Notes under the pieces: model-generated | Databases searched by the model: none | What the model was told of the DNA's origin: nothing | What the model saw: only the letters and a program-made list of their open reading frames with translations | Program-made: the position numbers and the translations under genes | Assembly: GCF_030268885.1 (NCBI RefSeq) | Contig: NZ_BSSA01000008.1 | Span: 186,001 to 250,000, forward strand | Origin: Kitasatospora phosalacinea | GTDB lineage: Bacteria > Actinomycetota > Actinomycetes > Streptomycetales > Streptomycetaceae | Length of the DNA stretch: 64,000 nt | Direction of reading: 5' to 3' | Part shown: in pieces, positions 1 through 8,927 of the stretch | How positions within the stretch are numbered: the stretch's first letter is position 1 | Layout of the letters: every line of letters starts with the position of its first letter

Positions 1-891
1 GATCTGGTGGGTCCGGGCGAACTGCTGCCACGGGTCCTCCTGGGTCGCCTTCAGCGACAGGGAGACGCGCTCGCGGTCCATGTCCACGTCGAGGACCTCG
101 ACGGTGACCTCCTGGCCGACCTCGACGACCTCGTTCGGGTGGTCGATGTGCTTCCAGGACAGCTCGGAGACGTGCACCAGACCGTCGACGCCGCCGAGGT
201 CGACGAACGCACCGAAGTTGACGATCGAGGAGACGACGCCGGAGCGCACCTGGCCCTTCTGCAGGGTGGTGAGGAAGGTCTGGCGGACCTCGCTCTGGGT
301 CTGCTCCAGCCAGGCGCGGCGGGACAGGACCACGTTGTTGCGGTTCTTGTCCAGCTCGATGATCTTCGCCTCGAGCTCCTTGCCCACGTAGGGCTGGAGG
401 TCGCGGACGCGGCGCATCTCGACCAGCGAGGCCGGGAGGAAGCCGCGGAGGCCGATGTCGAGGATGAGACCACCCTTGACGACCTCGATGACGGTACCGG
501 TGACGATGCCGTCCTCTTCCTTGATCTTCTCGATCGTGCCCCAGGCGCGCTCGTACTGCGCACGCTTCTTGGACAGGATGAGGCGACCCTCCTTGTCCTC
601 CTTCTGGAGAACCAGGGCCTCGATGTTGTCGCCGACGGAGACAACCTCGTGGGGGTCGACGTCGTGCTTGATCGAGAGCTCGCGGGACGGGATGACACCC
701 TCGGTCTTGTAACCGATGTCGAGGAGCACCTCGTCACGGTCGACCTTCACGATGACGCCCTCAACGATGTCGCCGTCGTTGAAGTACTTGATGGTCTCGT
801 CGATCGCCGCGAGGAACGCGTCCGCGTCGCCGATGTCGTTGACCGCAACCTGCGGGGTGGTGCTGACAGAGGTGTCGGTGGGGCTCGTCAT
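1..891 (-). CDS. rpsA: 30S ribosomal protein S1, 5' part (C-terminus beyond window)
   Basis: Ribosomal protein S1 binds mRNA leaders on the 30S subunit and supports initiation on weakly structured or SD-poor messages. The 297 codons visible hold three complete S1 (OB-fold) repeats and the start of another; repeat signatures such as DGDIVEGVIVKVDRDEVLLDIG (first) and GVVSSIVNFGAFVDLGGVDG (third) are clear. The start is the ATG read at 891-889. A GGAG lies about 12 nt upstream, further than usual, so initiation may rely on leader structure, as is known for E. coli rpsA. The reading frame stays open to base 1, so the gene is cut by the window edge, not truncated biologically. Identity is certain; the missing part is the C-terminus. 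Confidence 0.97.
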   Translation of the reverse strand, partial: MTSPTDTSVSTTPQVAVNDIGDADAFLAAIDETIKYFNDGDIVEGVIVKVDRDEVLLDIGYKTEGVIPSRELSIKHDVDPHEVVSVGDNIEALVLQKEDKEGRLILSKKRAQYERAWGTIEKIKEEDGIVTGTVIEVVKGGLILDIGLRGFLPASLVEMRRVRDLQPYVGKELEAKIIELDKNRNNVVLSRRAWLEQTQSEVRQTFLTTLQKGQVRSGVVSSIVNFGAFVDLGGVDGLVHVSELSWKHIDHPNEVVEVGQEVTVEVLDVDMDRERVSLSLKATQEDPWQQFARTHQI

Positions 892-1392
892 TAGGAAAAG
901 GGCTCCGGTACGGACATGAAGTCGTAGTAATGCCACGCGGAGGGCCCTGATCGCTCCCACCGAAAGCCGTACAGGCCAGAAAACGGCCCACCGGAAGGAC
1001 TCCCGCTCACGACAGGGTCCCGGTGTCCGTCTGACGACCGTGGGGTCTTCGACAGATGCGAGCGCGACCTGCTCCGTCCGAGGCGCGCAGGCCCGCAGCG
1101 CAACTTGTAGCATACGGGGACACCCAGGCACGGTCAACGTCGAAGCCGACGAGACCGGTAGAGGCCGGGACGGATCAGGCCATATCCTCCGAAAGCGCAC
1201 CTCGCGGTGGCTGGAACACCGGCCCTACCCCGGATGCCACGGCCCGACCCGGTTCCCGTACAGGACCGGCTCCGCAGCAGCAGCGCTTCCGCAAGCCCAT
1301 AGCCTACTTGACGTCCCGCCCCGGCTCGCGCCGGGGGCGGGACCCGCCCCCGGCCCAGAGCGGCCCTCCCGACGCACCAGGTGACGAACTCC
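892..1392. other. Intergenic region between rpsA and the methyltransferase gene
   Basis: About 500 nt without a convincing gene. It holds the rpsA promoter and ~210-nt rpsA leader on its left side. On its right side a perfect 12-bp inverted repeat (1330-1341 and 1343-1354, one spacer base) ends 26-38 nt before the methyltransferase start. Open frames crossing it on the plus strand run into the helicase frame and have no start support; they are spurious. Confidence 0.6.
1109..1137 (-). promoter_or_regulatory. Likely principal-sigma promoter of rpsA
   Basis: On the minus strand a TTGACC -35 (1137-1132) is separated by exactly 17 nt from a TATGCT -10 (1114-1109). This is a good match to the HrdB/sigma-70 consensus. 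Transcription would begin near 1102, giving an rpsA leader of about 210 nt. Confidence 0.6.
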
Positions 1393-2289
1393 ATGACCCA
1401 CTCCACCCCCGCACCCGACGACTACGACCCCGCCGGGTACGACGTCCCCTCCGCACCCCGGCCGGTGGACGAGGAGGAGGACGGCGACGAGGCGCTGCGG
1501 CGGGAGGCCGGGGAGCAGGAGTCGAGCCGGGCCAGCCGGCACTGGTGGGACCGCAACGCCGACGACTACCAGGACGAGCACGGCGAGTTCCTCGGCGACG
1601 ACCGGTTCACCTGGTGCCCGGAGGGCGTGGACGAGGCCGAGGCCCGGCTGCTCGGCGACCCGGCCGGGCTGAAGGGCGCGGACGTGCTGGAGATCGGCTC
1701 CGGTGCCGCGCAGTGCTCGCGCTGGCTGGCCGCGCAGGGCGCCCGCCCGGTCGCGCTGGACATCTCCTACCGGCAGTTGCAGCACTCCCGCCGGATCGAC
1801 CTGGGCCGCGGCCTGGAGCCCGTCGCCGTGGTGCAGGCGGACGCGGCGGTGCTGCCGTTCGCCGACGGCTCCTTCGACCACGCCTGCTCGGCGTACGGCG
1901 CGGTGCCGTTCAGCGCGGACACCGGGCGGCTGATGCGCGAGGTGCACCGGGTGCTGCGGCCCGGCGGGCGCTGGGTGTTCTCGGTGACCCACCCGATCCG
2001 CTGGGCGTTCCCGGACGAGCCCGGGGTGGAGGGCCTGACCGCCACCTCCTCGTACTTCGACCGCACCCCGTACGTCGAGCAGGACGAACAGGGCGTCGCC
2101 ACCTACGTCGAGCACCACCGCACCATCGGCGACCGGGTGCGGGAGCTGGTCGCGGCCGGGTTCGCGCTGGTCGACCTGGTCGAGCCGGAATGGCCGGAGG
2201 AGCTGGAGCAGGAGTGGGGCGGCTGGAGCCCGCTGCGCGGGCAGCACATCCCCGGCACCGCGATCTTCGTCGCCGTCCGGAACGGCTGA
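1393..2289 (+). CDS. SAM-dependent class I methyltransferase
   Basis: Predicted cytosolic SAM-dependent methyltransferase of about 298 aa with an acidic N-terminal segment. Motif I is visible as VLEIGSGAAQCSRWLA, followed by the acidic strand-2 end (VALDIS), a VVQADAAVLPFADGSFD motif II/III region and the post-I LRPGGRWVFSVTHP block typical of Methyltransf_11 proteins. The ATG at 1393 is preferred because AGGTGA precedes it at a normal distance; an upstream in-frame GTG at 1381 has no ribosome site. Its substrate cannot be read from the sequence. The stop lies 5 nt before the helicase start, so the two genes are probably co-translated. A strong hairpin lies just upstream and may limit read-in. 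Confidence 0.85.
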   Translation: MTHSTPAPDDYDPAGYDVPSAPRPVDEEEDGDEALRREAGEQESSRASRHWWDRNADDYQDEHGEFLGDDRFTWCPEGVDEAEARLLGDPAGLKGADVLEIGSGAAQCSRWLAAQGARPVALDISYRQLQHSRRIDLGRGLEPVAVVQADAAVLPFADGSFDHACSAYGAVPFSADTGRLMREVHRVLRPGGRWVFSVTHPIRWAFPDEPGVEGLTATSSYFDRTPYVEQDEQGVATYVEHHRTIGDRVRELVAAGFALVDLVEPEWPEELEQEWGGWSPLRGQHIPGTAIFVAVRNG

Positions 2290-2294
2290 GCGCG

Positions 2295-4829
2295 GTGCGA
2301 CCCGGGGGGACCGATCTGCCCGTCGCCGCGGTGCTCCCCGAGCTGGCCGCGGCCCTGGACGGGAACGGCGCCGCGGTGCTCTCCGCGCCGCCCGGCACCG
2401 GCAAGACCACCCTGGTGCCGCTCGCCCTGGCCGGGCTGCTCGGCGGCCCGCCCCGGCGGGTGCTGGTCGCCGAACCGCGCCGGCTCGCGGTGCGGGCGGC
2501 GGCCCGGCGGATGGCCTGGCTGCTGGACGAACCGGTCGGCCGCCGCGTCGGGTTCACCGTCCGCGGCGAACGGCGGGTCGGCCCCGGCACCCTGGTCGAG
2601 GTGGTCACCACCGGCGTTCTGCTGCAGCGCCTGCAGCGCGACCCCGAACTGCCGGGCGTGGACGCGGTGGTGCTCGACGAGTGCCACGAACGCCACCTGG
2701 ACGCCGACACCGCGCTCGCCTTCCTGCTGGACGTCCGGGCCGCGCTCCGCCCCGAACTGCGCCTGCTGCTGGCCTCCGCGACCGCCGACACCGACGCCTG
2801 GGCCGAACTGCTGGACGGCGCGCCCGTGGTGGCCGCCGAGGGCGTCTCGCACCCGGTGGAGACCGTCTGGTCCCCGCCGCCCGCCGCCGTCCGGCCCCCG
2901 CACGGCACCCGGGTCGACCCGGCGCTGCTCGCGCACGTCGCGGCGACGGTCCGCCGGGCGCTGGCCGAACGCGACGGCGACGTGCTCTGCTTCCTGCCGG
3001 GCGTCGGCGAGATCGCCCGGGTGGCCGGGCAGGTGACCGGCGTGGACGTCCTGCCACTGCACGGGCAGGCGCCGCAGGCCGTGCAGGACGCGGCCCTGAC
3101 CGCCGGGGAGCGGCGGCGGGTGGTGCTGGCCACCTCGGTCGCCGAGTCCTCGCTGACGGTGCCGGGCGTCCGGGTCGTGGTCGACTCCGGGCTGACCAGG
3201 GAACCGCGCACCGACCACGCCCGCGGGCTGTCCGGGCTGGTCACCGTCCGCACCTCGCTGGCCGCCGCCCGGCAGCGCGCCGGACGCGCCGGACGCGAGG
3301 CCCCCGGCACCGTCTACCGCTGCTGGGCCGAGGCCGAGGACGCCCGCGCCGCCCGCTTCCCCACCCCCGAGATCGCCCTCGCCGACCTCACCTCCTTCGC
3401 CCTCCAGACCGCCTGCTGGGGCGACCCCGACGCCACCGGACTCACCCTCCCCGACCCGCCGCCCGCCGGGGCGATGGCCGCCGCCCGCGAGGTCCTGCGC
3501 GCCCTCGCCGCCGTCGGCCCCGACGGCCGCCCCACCGACCGCGGCCGCGCCATCGCCCGCACCGGCCTGCACCCCCGCCTCGCCCGCGCCCTGCTCGACG
3601 GCGCCCCCGCGGTCGGCCCGCGGCGCGCCGCCGAACTCGTCGCCCTGCTCTCCGAGGAACCCCCGCGCGCCCTCGGCGACGACCTCGCCGAGATCCACCG
3701 CACCGTCCGCCGCTCCCCCACCGACCCGTACGCCCGCCGCTGGAAGGACGAGACCCGCCGCCTGGAACGCGCACTGGCGGACCCGGCCCCGGAGCCGACG
3801 GGCGGGGCGGACGGCGACGGCACGGCCGGGCCGTCGGACGCCGTCGCGGCCGGGCTGGTGGTCGGGCTGGCGTACCCGGAGCGGGTGGCGCGGGCCCGGG
3901 AGGGCGGGGAGGGGGCGTACCTGATGGCCTCCGGGACGGCCGCGCAGCTGCCGCCCGGCTCGCGGCTGCCGTCCGGCGGCTGGCTGGCCGTCGCGGTCGC
4001 CGACCGGCCCGCCGGGGCGCCGTCCGCGCGGGTGCTGCGGGCGGTGGCGGTGGACGAGGCGACGGCCCGGCGGGCGGCCGCGCCGCTGCTGACGGCCCGC
4101 GAGGAGGTGCACTGGTCGGTGCGGCAGCGGGAGGTGGCCGCCCGGCGGGTGGAGGCGCTGGGGGCGATCGAGCTGACGGCCGTGCCGCTGGCGGCGCCCG
4201 ATCCGGCGCTGCTGCGGGCCGCGCTGCTGGAGGGCCTGGAACGCGAGGGCGTCTCCGCGCTGCTGAGCTGGCCACCGGCCGCGAGCGGGCTGCGCGAGCG
4301 GCTCGCCTTCCTGCACCGGGCGCTCGGCGAGCCGTGGCCGGACGTCGCGGACGCCGCGCTGCTGGCCGCCGCCGAGCAGTGGCTGGAGCCCGAGCTCTCC
4401 CGGGCCCGGCGCCGCGCCGACCTGGAGCGGATCGACACCGCCGCCGCCCTGCAGCGCCTGCTGCCCTGGGCGGGCGGCCAGGCCGGGCGGCTGGACGAGC
4501 TCGCGCCGGAGCGGATCACCGTGCCCAGCGGCAGCCGGGTCCGGATCGACTACGCGTCCGACCCCGACCGCCCCGTCCTGGCCGTCAAGCTGCAGGAACT
4601 GTTCGGCTGGGACGCGGCCCCGGCCCTCGCCGGGGGCAAGGTCCCGCTCACCGTCCACCTGCTCTCCCCCGCGGGGCGCCCGGCCGCCGTCACCGGCGAC
4701 CTCGCCGCGTTCTGGCGCACCGGCTACCCGGCCGTCCGCGCCGACCTCCGCGGCCGCTACCCCCGCCACCCCTGGCCCGAGGACCCCACCACGGCGGAAC
4801 CCACCCGCCGCGCCAACCCGCGCAGGTGA
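2295..4829 (+). CDS. hrpB: ATP-dependent RNA helicase HrpB (DEAH-box family)
   Basis: Predicted 844-aa superfamily 2 DExH helicase, close to the usual HrpB length (~800 aa). Walker A GTGKTT is at about 34-39, the motif II box is DECH at 128-131, motif III is SAT near 160, and motif VI is QRAGRAGR. The C-terminus holds the helicase-associated HA2 region and the HrpB-specific C-terminal domain. The start is GTG 2295: the following DLPVAAVLPELAAALD matches the family N-terminus, and longer upstream versions overlap the methyltransferase in another frame. HrpB is linked to mRNA processing in E. coli, but its role in actinomycetes is poorly defined. It lies 5 nt after the methyltransferase stop. 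Confidence 0.92.
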   Translation: MRPGGTDLPVAAVLPELAAALDGNGAAVLSAPPGTGKTTLVPLALAGLLGGPPRRVLVAEPRRLAVRAAARRMAWLLDEPVGRRVGFTVRGERRVGPGTLVEVVTTGVLLQRLQRDPELPGVDAVVLDECHERHLDADTALAFLLDVRAALRPELRLLLASATADTDAWAELLDGAPVVAAEGVSHPVETVWSPPPAAVRPPHGTRVDPALLAHVAATVRRALAERDGDVLCFLPGVGEIARVAGQVTGVDVLPLHGQAPQAVQDAALTAGERRRVVLATSVAESSLTVPGVRVVVDSGLTREPRTDHARGLSGLVTVRTSLAAARQRAGRAGREAPGTVYRCWAEAEDARAARFPTPEIALADLTSFALQTACWGDPDATGLTLPDPPPAGAMAAAREVLRALAAVGPDGRPTDRGRAIARTGLHPRLARALLDGAPAVGPRRAAELVALLSEEPPRALGDDLAEIHRTVRRSPTDPYARRWKDETRRLERALADPAPEPTGGADGDGTAGPSDAVAAGLVVGLAYPERVARAREGGEGAYLMASGTAAQLPPGSRLPSGGWLAVAVADRPAGAPSARVLRAVAVDEATARRAAAPLLTAREEVHWSVRQREVAARRVEALGAIELTAVPLAAPDPALLRAALLEGLEREGVSALLSWPPAASGLRERLAFLHRALGEPWPDVADAALLAAAEQWLEPELSRARRRADLERIDTAAALQRLLPWAGGQAGRLDELAPERITVPSGSRVRIDYASDPDRPVLAVKLQELFGWDAAPALAGGKVPLTVHLLSPAGRPAAVTGDLAAFWRTGYPAVRADLRGRYPRHPWPEDPTTAEPTRRANPRR

Positions 4830-4836
4830 CGCCGCG

Positions 4837-5337
4837 TCAGGGGGTCGGCCGGGGGGACGAGGCGTACGGGATGCCGGGGTTGGCCGGGTTGGGCAGCGGG
4901 GACGGGCTGAGGATCGGCCCGCACGCCATCAGCTGACCCGCGGCGTTGTAGTGGCAGTCCGGGTTCCGGGACGGCGGGGTGTCGTCGCAGTTGCAGTGCG
5001 TGCCGGGGACGACCTCGGTGATCGGCGTCCTCGACGCCTTCGGCCTCCCGGCCGTCGGCTTCGACGTCGCACCGGGCGCCCGGGTCGTCCGGACGGCGCT
5101 CGGCGAGGGCGAGGGCGAGGGCGACGACGACGGGGACGGCGCGGGCGGGGGCGTCGTGGTGTCGCTCGGCCCGGCACCGGGCGTGGCGCTCGCCACCGGG
5201 GCCGCCGAGGCCGCCTGCGGCGCCGGGTCGGGGTGCGGCCCGGCGCCGGGCACTGCCGCCCACACCGCTCCACCGACCGCCGCGGCGGCCACCGCCGCCA
5301 CGATCCCGGCCCGACGGCCCCTGCCCCACGTCCTCAC
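4837..5337 (-). CDS. Secreted or membrane-anchored Pro/Ser-rich protein, unknown function
   Basis: Hypothetical 166-aa protein. An Arg-rich N-terminus followed by an Ala/Val-rich hydrophobic stretch (about 10-28) looks like a signal peptide or anchor. A long Pro/Ser/Thr-rich linker (about 33-105) includes an SPSPSPS run encoded by a short GC-rich repeat. The C-terminus has four cysteines (HCNCDD... DCHYNAAGQLMACG) that could form disulfides or bind metal. The start is GTG at 5337. It converges on hrpB with only 7 nt between the stops. No family was recognised; the extracellular location is inferred. Confidence 0.7.
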   Translation of the reverse strand: MRTWGRGRRAGIVAAVAAAAVGGAVWAAVPGAGPHPDPAPQAASAAPVASATPGAGPSDTTTPPPAPSPSSSPSPSPSPSAVRTTRAPGATSKPTAGRPKASRTPITEVVPGTHCNCDDTPPSRNPDCHYNAAGQLMACGPILSPSPLPNPANPGIPYASSPRPTP

Positions 5338-5407
5338 GGTCCCACCCCACGCCCGTCACTCGTCCTCGGTGCACGGAGCATAGTGGTCGCCGACGGGGCG
5401 GGGACCG

Positions 5408-5986
5408 TCAGGCCCAGTCCTCCGCCAGGGCCGCCATGTCGATGTCGTCGATCCACTCGTCCGCGTGGCGCAGCACCTGGCGGCGCACCCCCTCGACCTT
5501 GAACCCGGCCTTCTCGTAGGCGCGTCGGGCGCGGTCGTTGAAGGCGTAGACGGAGAGCGAGACGCGGTTGAGGCCGAGGGCGCGGAGGGCGTGGTCGGTG
5601 AGGAGGCGGACGGCCTCGGTGCCGAGGCCGCGGTCGCGGCCGTCGGGGCCGAGGGCGATGCGGAGGTTGCAGGCGCGGTTGGGTTCGTCCCACTCGTTGA
5701 GGACGACCTCGCCGACGCCGCGGCCGGTGGCGCGGTCGACGACGATCAGGTCGAGGCGGTCGGGCTGGTCGTTGCGGGTGGTGTACCAGTCGACGACCCG
5801 GCGCTCCATCGCCTCGTCCCACTCGGGCGGTTCGGGGGTGTAGACCTGCGAGGTGTAGCGGAGCACGTCCGGGTCGTTGAGCATGACGCGGAGCATCGGG
5901 AGGTCCTCCTCCGGCCGGACGGGCCGCAGGAGGGCCTTCTCGCCCACCAGGGTGGGTTTCTCCGCGAAGGTGGTGAAGGGGCGCAT
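5408..5986 (-). CDS. GNAT family N-acetyltransferase (RimJ/RimL-like)
   Basis: Predicted 192-aa acetyl-CoA dependent N-acetyltransferase. The N-terminal VGEKALLRPVRPEEDLPMLRVMLNDPDVLRYT block, the RIALGPDGRDRGLGTEAVRLL acetyl-CoA loop (motif A) and the C-terminal NDRARRAYEKAGFKVEG segment match the Acetyltransf_3 (RimJ/RimL) type. The target amine is unknown. It lies 59 nt downstream of polA on the same strand, so it may share polA transcripts. The ATG at 5986 starts directly at the conserved N-terminus. Confidence 0.88.
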   Translation of the reverse strand: MRPFTTFAEKPTLVGEKALLRPVRPEEDLPMLRVMLNDPDVLRYTSQVYTPEPPEWDEAMERRVVDWYTTRNDQPDRLDLIVVDRATGRGVGEVVLNEWDEPNRACNLRIALGPDGRDRGLGTEAVRLLTDHALRALGLNRVSLSVYAFNDRARRAYEKAGFKVEGVRRQVLRHADEWIDDIDMAALAEDWA

Positions 5987-6045
5987 CCGGCCAGTCTCGG
6001 AGGACCGGCCGGACGCCCGCAAACCATTTGAGCCCCCGACGGGGG

Positions 6046-8778
6046 TCAGTGCGCCGCGGCCTCCCAGTTCGCCCCGGCGCCGACCGAGACGTCGAGCGGG
6101 GCGCGCAGCGGGTACGCACCGGCCATCTGCTCGCGGACGAGGGCCTCGACCTGCTCGCGCTCGCCGGGGGCGACCTCCAGGACGATCTCGTCGTGCACCT
6201 GGAGCAGCATCCGGGTGCCGAGGCCGGCGGCGCGCAGCGCCTCGTCGACCCGGAGCATGGCGATCTTGACGATGTCGGCGGCGGAGCCCTGGATCGGGGC
6301 GTTGAGGGCCATCCGCTCGGCCATCTCGCGGCGCTGCCGGTTGTCGCTGCTGAGGTCGGGCAGGTAGCGGCGGCGGCCGAGCAGCGTCTCGGTGTAGCCG
6401 ACGGCGCGGGCCTCCTCGACCACGTCGTGCAGGTAGTCGCGGACGCCGCCGAAGCGCTCGAAGTAGGTGTCCATCAGGCCCTGGGCCTCGGCGGGCTTGA
6501 TGCCGAGCTGCTGGGAGAGGCCGTACGCGGAGAGGCCGTAGGCGAGGCCGTAGGACATGGCCTTGATCTTGCGGCGCATCTCGGCGTCGACGGCGCCGGG
6601 GGCGACGGCGAAGACCTGGGAGGCGACGGTGGTGTGCAGGTCCTCGCCGCTGGTGAAGGCTTCGATCAGGGCCTCGTCCTCGGAGAGGTGGGCCATGATG
6701 CGCAGTTCGATCTGCGAGTAGTCGGCGGTGAGCAGCGTCTCGTAGCCCTCGCCGACCACGAAGGCGCGACGGATGGCGCGGCCCTCCTCGGTGCGGACCG
6801 GGATGTTCTGCAGGTTCGGGTCCTGGGAGGAGAGCCGGCCGGTGGCGGCGACCATCTGGTTGAAGGTGGTGTGGATCCGGCCCTGCGGGGAGACGGTCTT
6901 GAGCAGGCCCTCGACGGTGGTGCGGAGCTTGGCCTGGTCGCGGTGGCGGAGCAGGATGACCGGCAGCTCGTTGGTGGTCTGGGTGGCGAGCCAGGTGAGC
7001 GCGTCGGCGTCGGTGGTCCAGCCGGTCTTGATCTTCTTGGTCTTCGGCAGGCCGAGGTCGCCGAACAGGACCTCCTGGAGCTGCTTGGGCGAGCCGAGGT
7101 TGAACTCGCGGCCGGCCGCGGCGTGCGCCTCCTCGACGCAGCGCTGGATCTCGGCGGCGAACTGGGCCTCCAGGCCCTGCAGCCAGGCGCGGTCGGCGGC
7201 GATGCCGTGGCGCTCCATCCGGGCGAGGAGTTCGGCGATCGGCAGTTCCATGTCGTGGAACAGCTCGACCGCGCCGACCTCGGCGAGCCGGCCGTCGAAC
7301 AGGGCGGCGAGGTCGTGGACGGCGCGGGCCTCGGTCATCAGGGCCTGGGCGCCGGCCGTCGGGTCGGGCTCGTCGGAGTCGAAGCTGAGCTGGCCGGTCT
7401 CGGCCTGGGCGGCGGGGGCCAGCGAGCGGCCGAGGTACTCCTCGGCGAGGACGTCGAGGGTGAAGGCGCGGCGGCCGGGCTTCTCCAGGTAGGCGGCGAG
7501 CGCGGTGTCGGCGGTGACGCCGGCGAACTGCCAGCCCTGCTCGGCGAAGGCCCGCATGACCTGCTTGGCGATGTGCAGGGCCTTGGGGCGCTTGGGGTCG
7601 GCGAGCCAGGCGGTGAAGGCGCGGTCGTCCTCCTCGGCGAGCGCGGCGGGGTCGAACCAGGCGGCGGCGGTGCCGGTGGCGAGGGCGATCTGGTCGACCT
7701 TGCCGCTGCCCAGCGCCCAGGTGTAGTCGGCGGCGAGCGCGGTGCGGGCGTCCTCGCCGGTGTGCTGCTCCAGCCAGGCGGCGAGCGCGCCGGGGCCGGT
7801 GAGCAGGTCGCCGTCGACGGCGGGCCCGGCCGGGACCTCCACGGCGGTGGCGCCCTCGGCCCCGGCCGGGTCGATCCCGGCGATCCGGTCGCGGAAGTTG
7901 GGGTTGCGGAACTCCAGCGCCTCCATCAGCCGGGCGACCTCGTCCTTGTCGAACGGGGCGCGCTCCAACTGTGCTACGCCGAGCGGGAGTTCGACGTCCC
8001 TCACCAGCTCGGTGAGGAAGCGGTTGCGCTTGACGGAGTCGAGGTGCTCGCGGAGCTTCTCGCCGACCTTGCCCTTGACCTCGTCGGCCCGCTCGACCAG
8101 TTCGGCGAAGGAGCCGAACTGGTTGACCCACTTCGCGGCGGTCTTCTCGCCGACGCCGGGGATGCCGGGCAGGTTGTCGGACGGGTCGCCGCGCAGGGCG
8201 GCGAGGTCCGGGTACTGGTCGGGGCGGACGCCGTACTTCTCGACGACCTTCTCCGGGGTGTAGCGCGTCAACTCGGAGACGCCCTTGGTGGGGTACAGCA
8301 CGGTGACGTGCTCGTTGACGAGCTGGAGCGAGTCCCGGTCGCCGGTGACGATCAGCACCTCGAAGCCCTCGGCCGCGGCGGCGGTGGCCAGGGTGGCGAT
8401 GACGTCGTCGGCCTCGAAGCCCTCGGCGGTGATCCGGGGCACCCGCATGGCGTCGAGCAGTTCGCCGATCAGCGGGACCTGGCTGCGGAACTCGTCCGGC
8501 GTGGCGGAGCGGTTGGCCTTGTACTCGGGGAACTCGGCGGACCGGAAGGTCTGCCGGGAGAGGTCGAAGGCGACCGCGAGGTGGGTGGGCCGCTCGTCCC
8601 GCACCGTATTGGCCAGCATGGAGGCGAAGCCGTAGACGGCGTTGGTGTGCTGGCCGGTGGCGGTGGAGAAGTTCTCCACCGGCAGGGCGAAGAAGGCCCG
8701 GTAGGCCATCGAATGCCCGTCCAGCAGCATCAGTCGGGGCCGCTCGGCCGCACTCTTACCCGCACCCTGTGTCGCCAC
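6046..8778 (-). CDS. polA: DNA polymerase I
   Basis: 910-aa replication and repair polymerase that removes RNA primers and fills gaps. The N-terminal 5' nuclease domain (LLLDGHSMAYRAFFAL, GFEADDVIAT, GDRDSLQLV, GIPGVGEKTA) is intact. The middle 3'-5' exonuclease-like domain lacks the catalytic DxE motif (ALAADYTW is found instead), so proofreading is predicted to be lost, as known for other actinobacterial Pol I. The polymerase domain has motif A DYSQIELR from residue 686, the O-helix RKIKAMSYGLAYG with Tyr743 at the position of E. coli Phe762, and motif C VHDE at 861-864. The start is GTG 8778. It is divergent from the thioesterase gene. Confidence 0.98.
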   Translation of the reverse strand: MATQGAGKSAAERPRLMLLDGHSMAYRAFFALPVENFSTATGQHTNAVYGFASMLANTVRDERPTHLAVAFDLSRQTFRSAEFPEYKANRSATPDEFRSQVPLIGELLDAMRVPRITAEGFEADDVIATLATAAAAEGFEVLIVTGDRDSLQLVNEHVTVLYPTKGVSELTRYTPEKVVEKYGVRPDQYPDLAALRGDPSDNLPGIPGVGEKTAAKWVNQFGSFAELVERADEVKGKVGEKLREHLDSVKRNRFLTELVRDVELPLGVAQLERAPFDKDEVARLMEALEFRNPNFRDRIAGIDPAGAEGATAVEVPAGPAVDGDLLTGPGALAAWLEQHTGEDARTALAADYTWALGSGKVDQIALATGTAAAWFDPAALAEEDDRAFTAWLADPKRPKALHIAKQVMRAFAEQGWQFAGVTADTALAAYLEKPGRRAFTLDVLAEEYLGRSLAPAAQAETGQLSFDSDEPDPTAGAQALMTEARAVHDLAALFDGRLAEVGAVELFHDMELPIAELLARMERHGIAADRAWLQGLEAQFAAEIQRCVEEAHAAAGREFNLGSPKQLQEVLFGDLGLPKTKKIKTGWTTDADALTWLATQTTNELPVILLRHRDQAKLRTTVEGLLKTVSPQGRIHTTFNQMVAATGRLSSQDPNLQNIPVRTEEGRAIRRAFVVGEGYETLLTADYSQIELRIMAHLSEDEALIEAFTSGEDLHTTVASQVFAVAPGAVDAEMRRKIKAMSYGLAYGLSAYGLSQQLGIKPAEAQGLMDTYFERFGGVRDYLHDVVEEARAVGYTETLLGRRRYLPDLSSDNRQRREMAERMALNAPIQGSAADIVKIAMLRVDEALRAAGLGTRMLLQVHDEIVLEVAPGEREQVEALVREQMAGAYPLRAPLDVSVGAGANWEAAAH

Positions 8779-8927
8779 GTCACGTCCCGTCCTGCCGGTT
8801 GCACTGCCTCCCCGATCCTAGGGCGTGGGACGGACATCTCCGGCGCGGCGCGGAGCGCCTCCCTACTGGCGGGTAGACAGTCGTACGATCGACGCGCAAC
8901 GAAGCGAACCCGGAAGCAGGGAGCACC

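Noticed and set aside
1056..2294. N-terminal extension of the helicase frame across the methyltransferase
   Set aside because: Arg/Gly/Pro-rich translation with no domain, overlaps a well-supported methyltransferase; HrpB homology begins just after GTG 2295.
5100..5165. GAGGGCGAGGGCGAGG microrepeat as a mobile or regulatory repeat
   Set aside because: It encodes the Ser/Pro linker of the secreted protein at 4837-5337; simple low-complexity coding sequence.
5408..8131. Long open frame on the minus strand overlapping polA and reaching the GNAT gene
   Set aside because: Only the last 192 codons (from 5986) match a protein family; the rest is an Arg/Pro-rich out-of-frame shadow of polA, caused by high GC.
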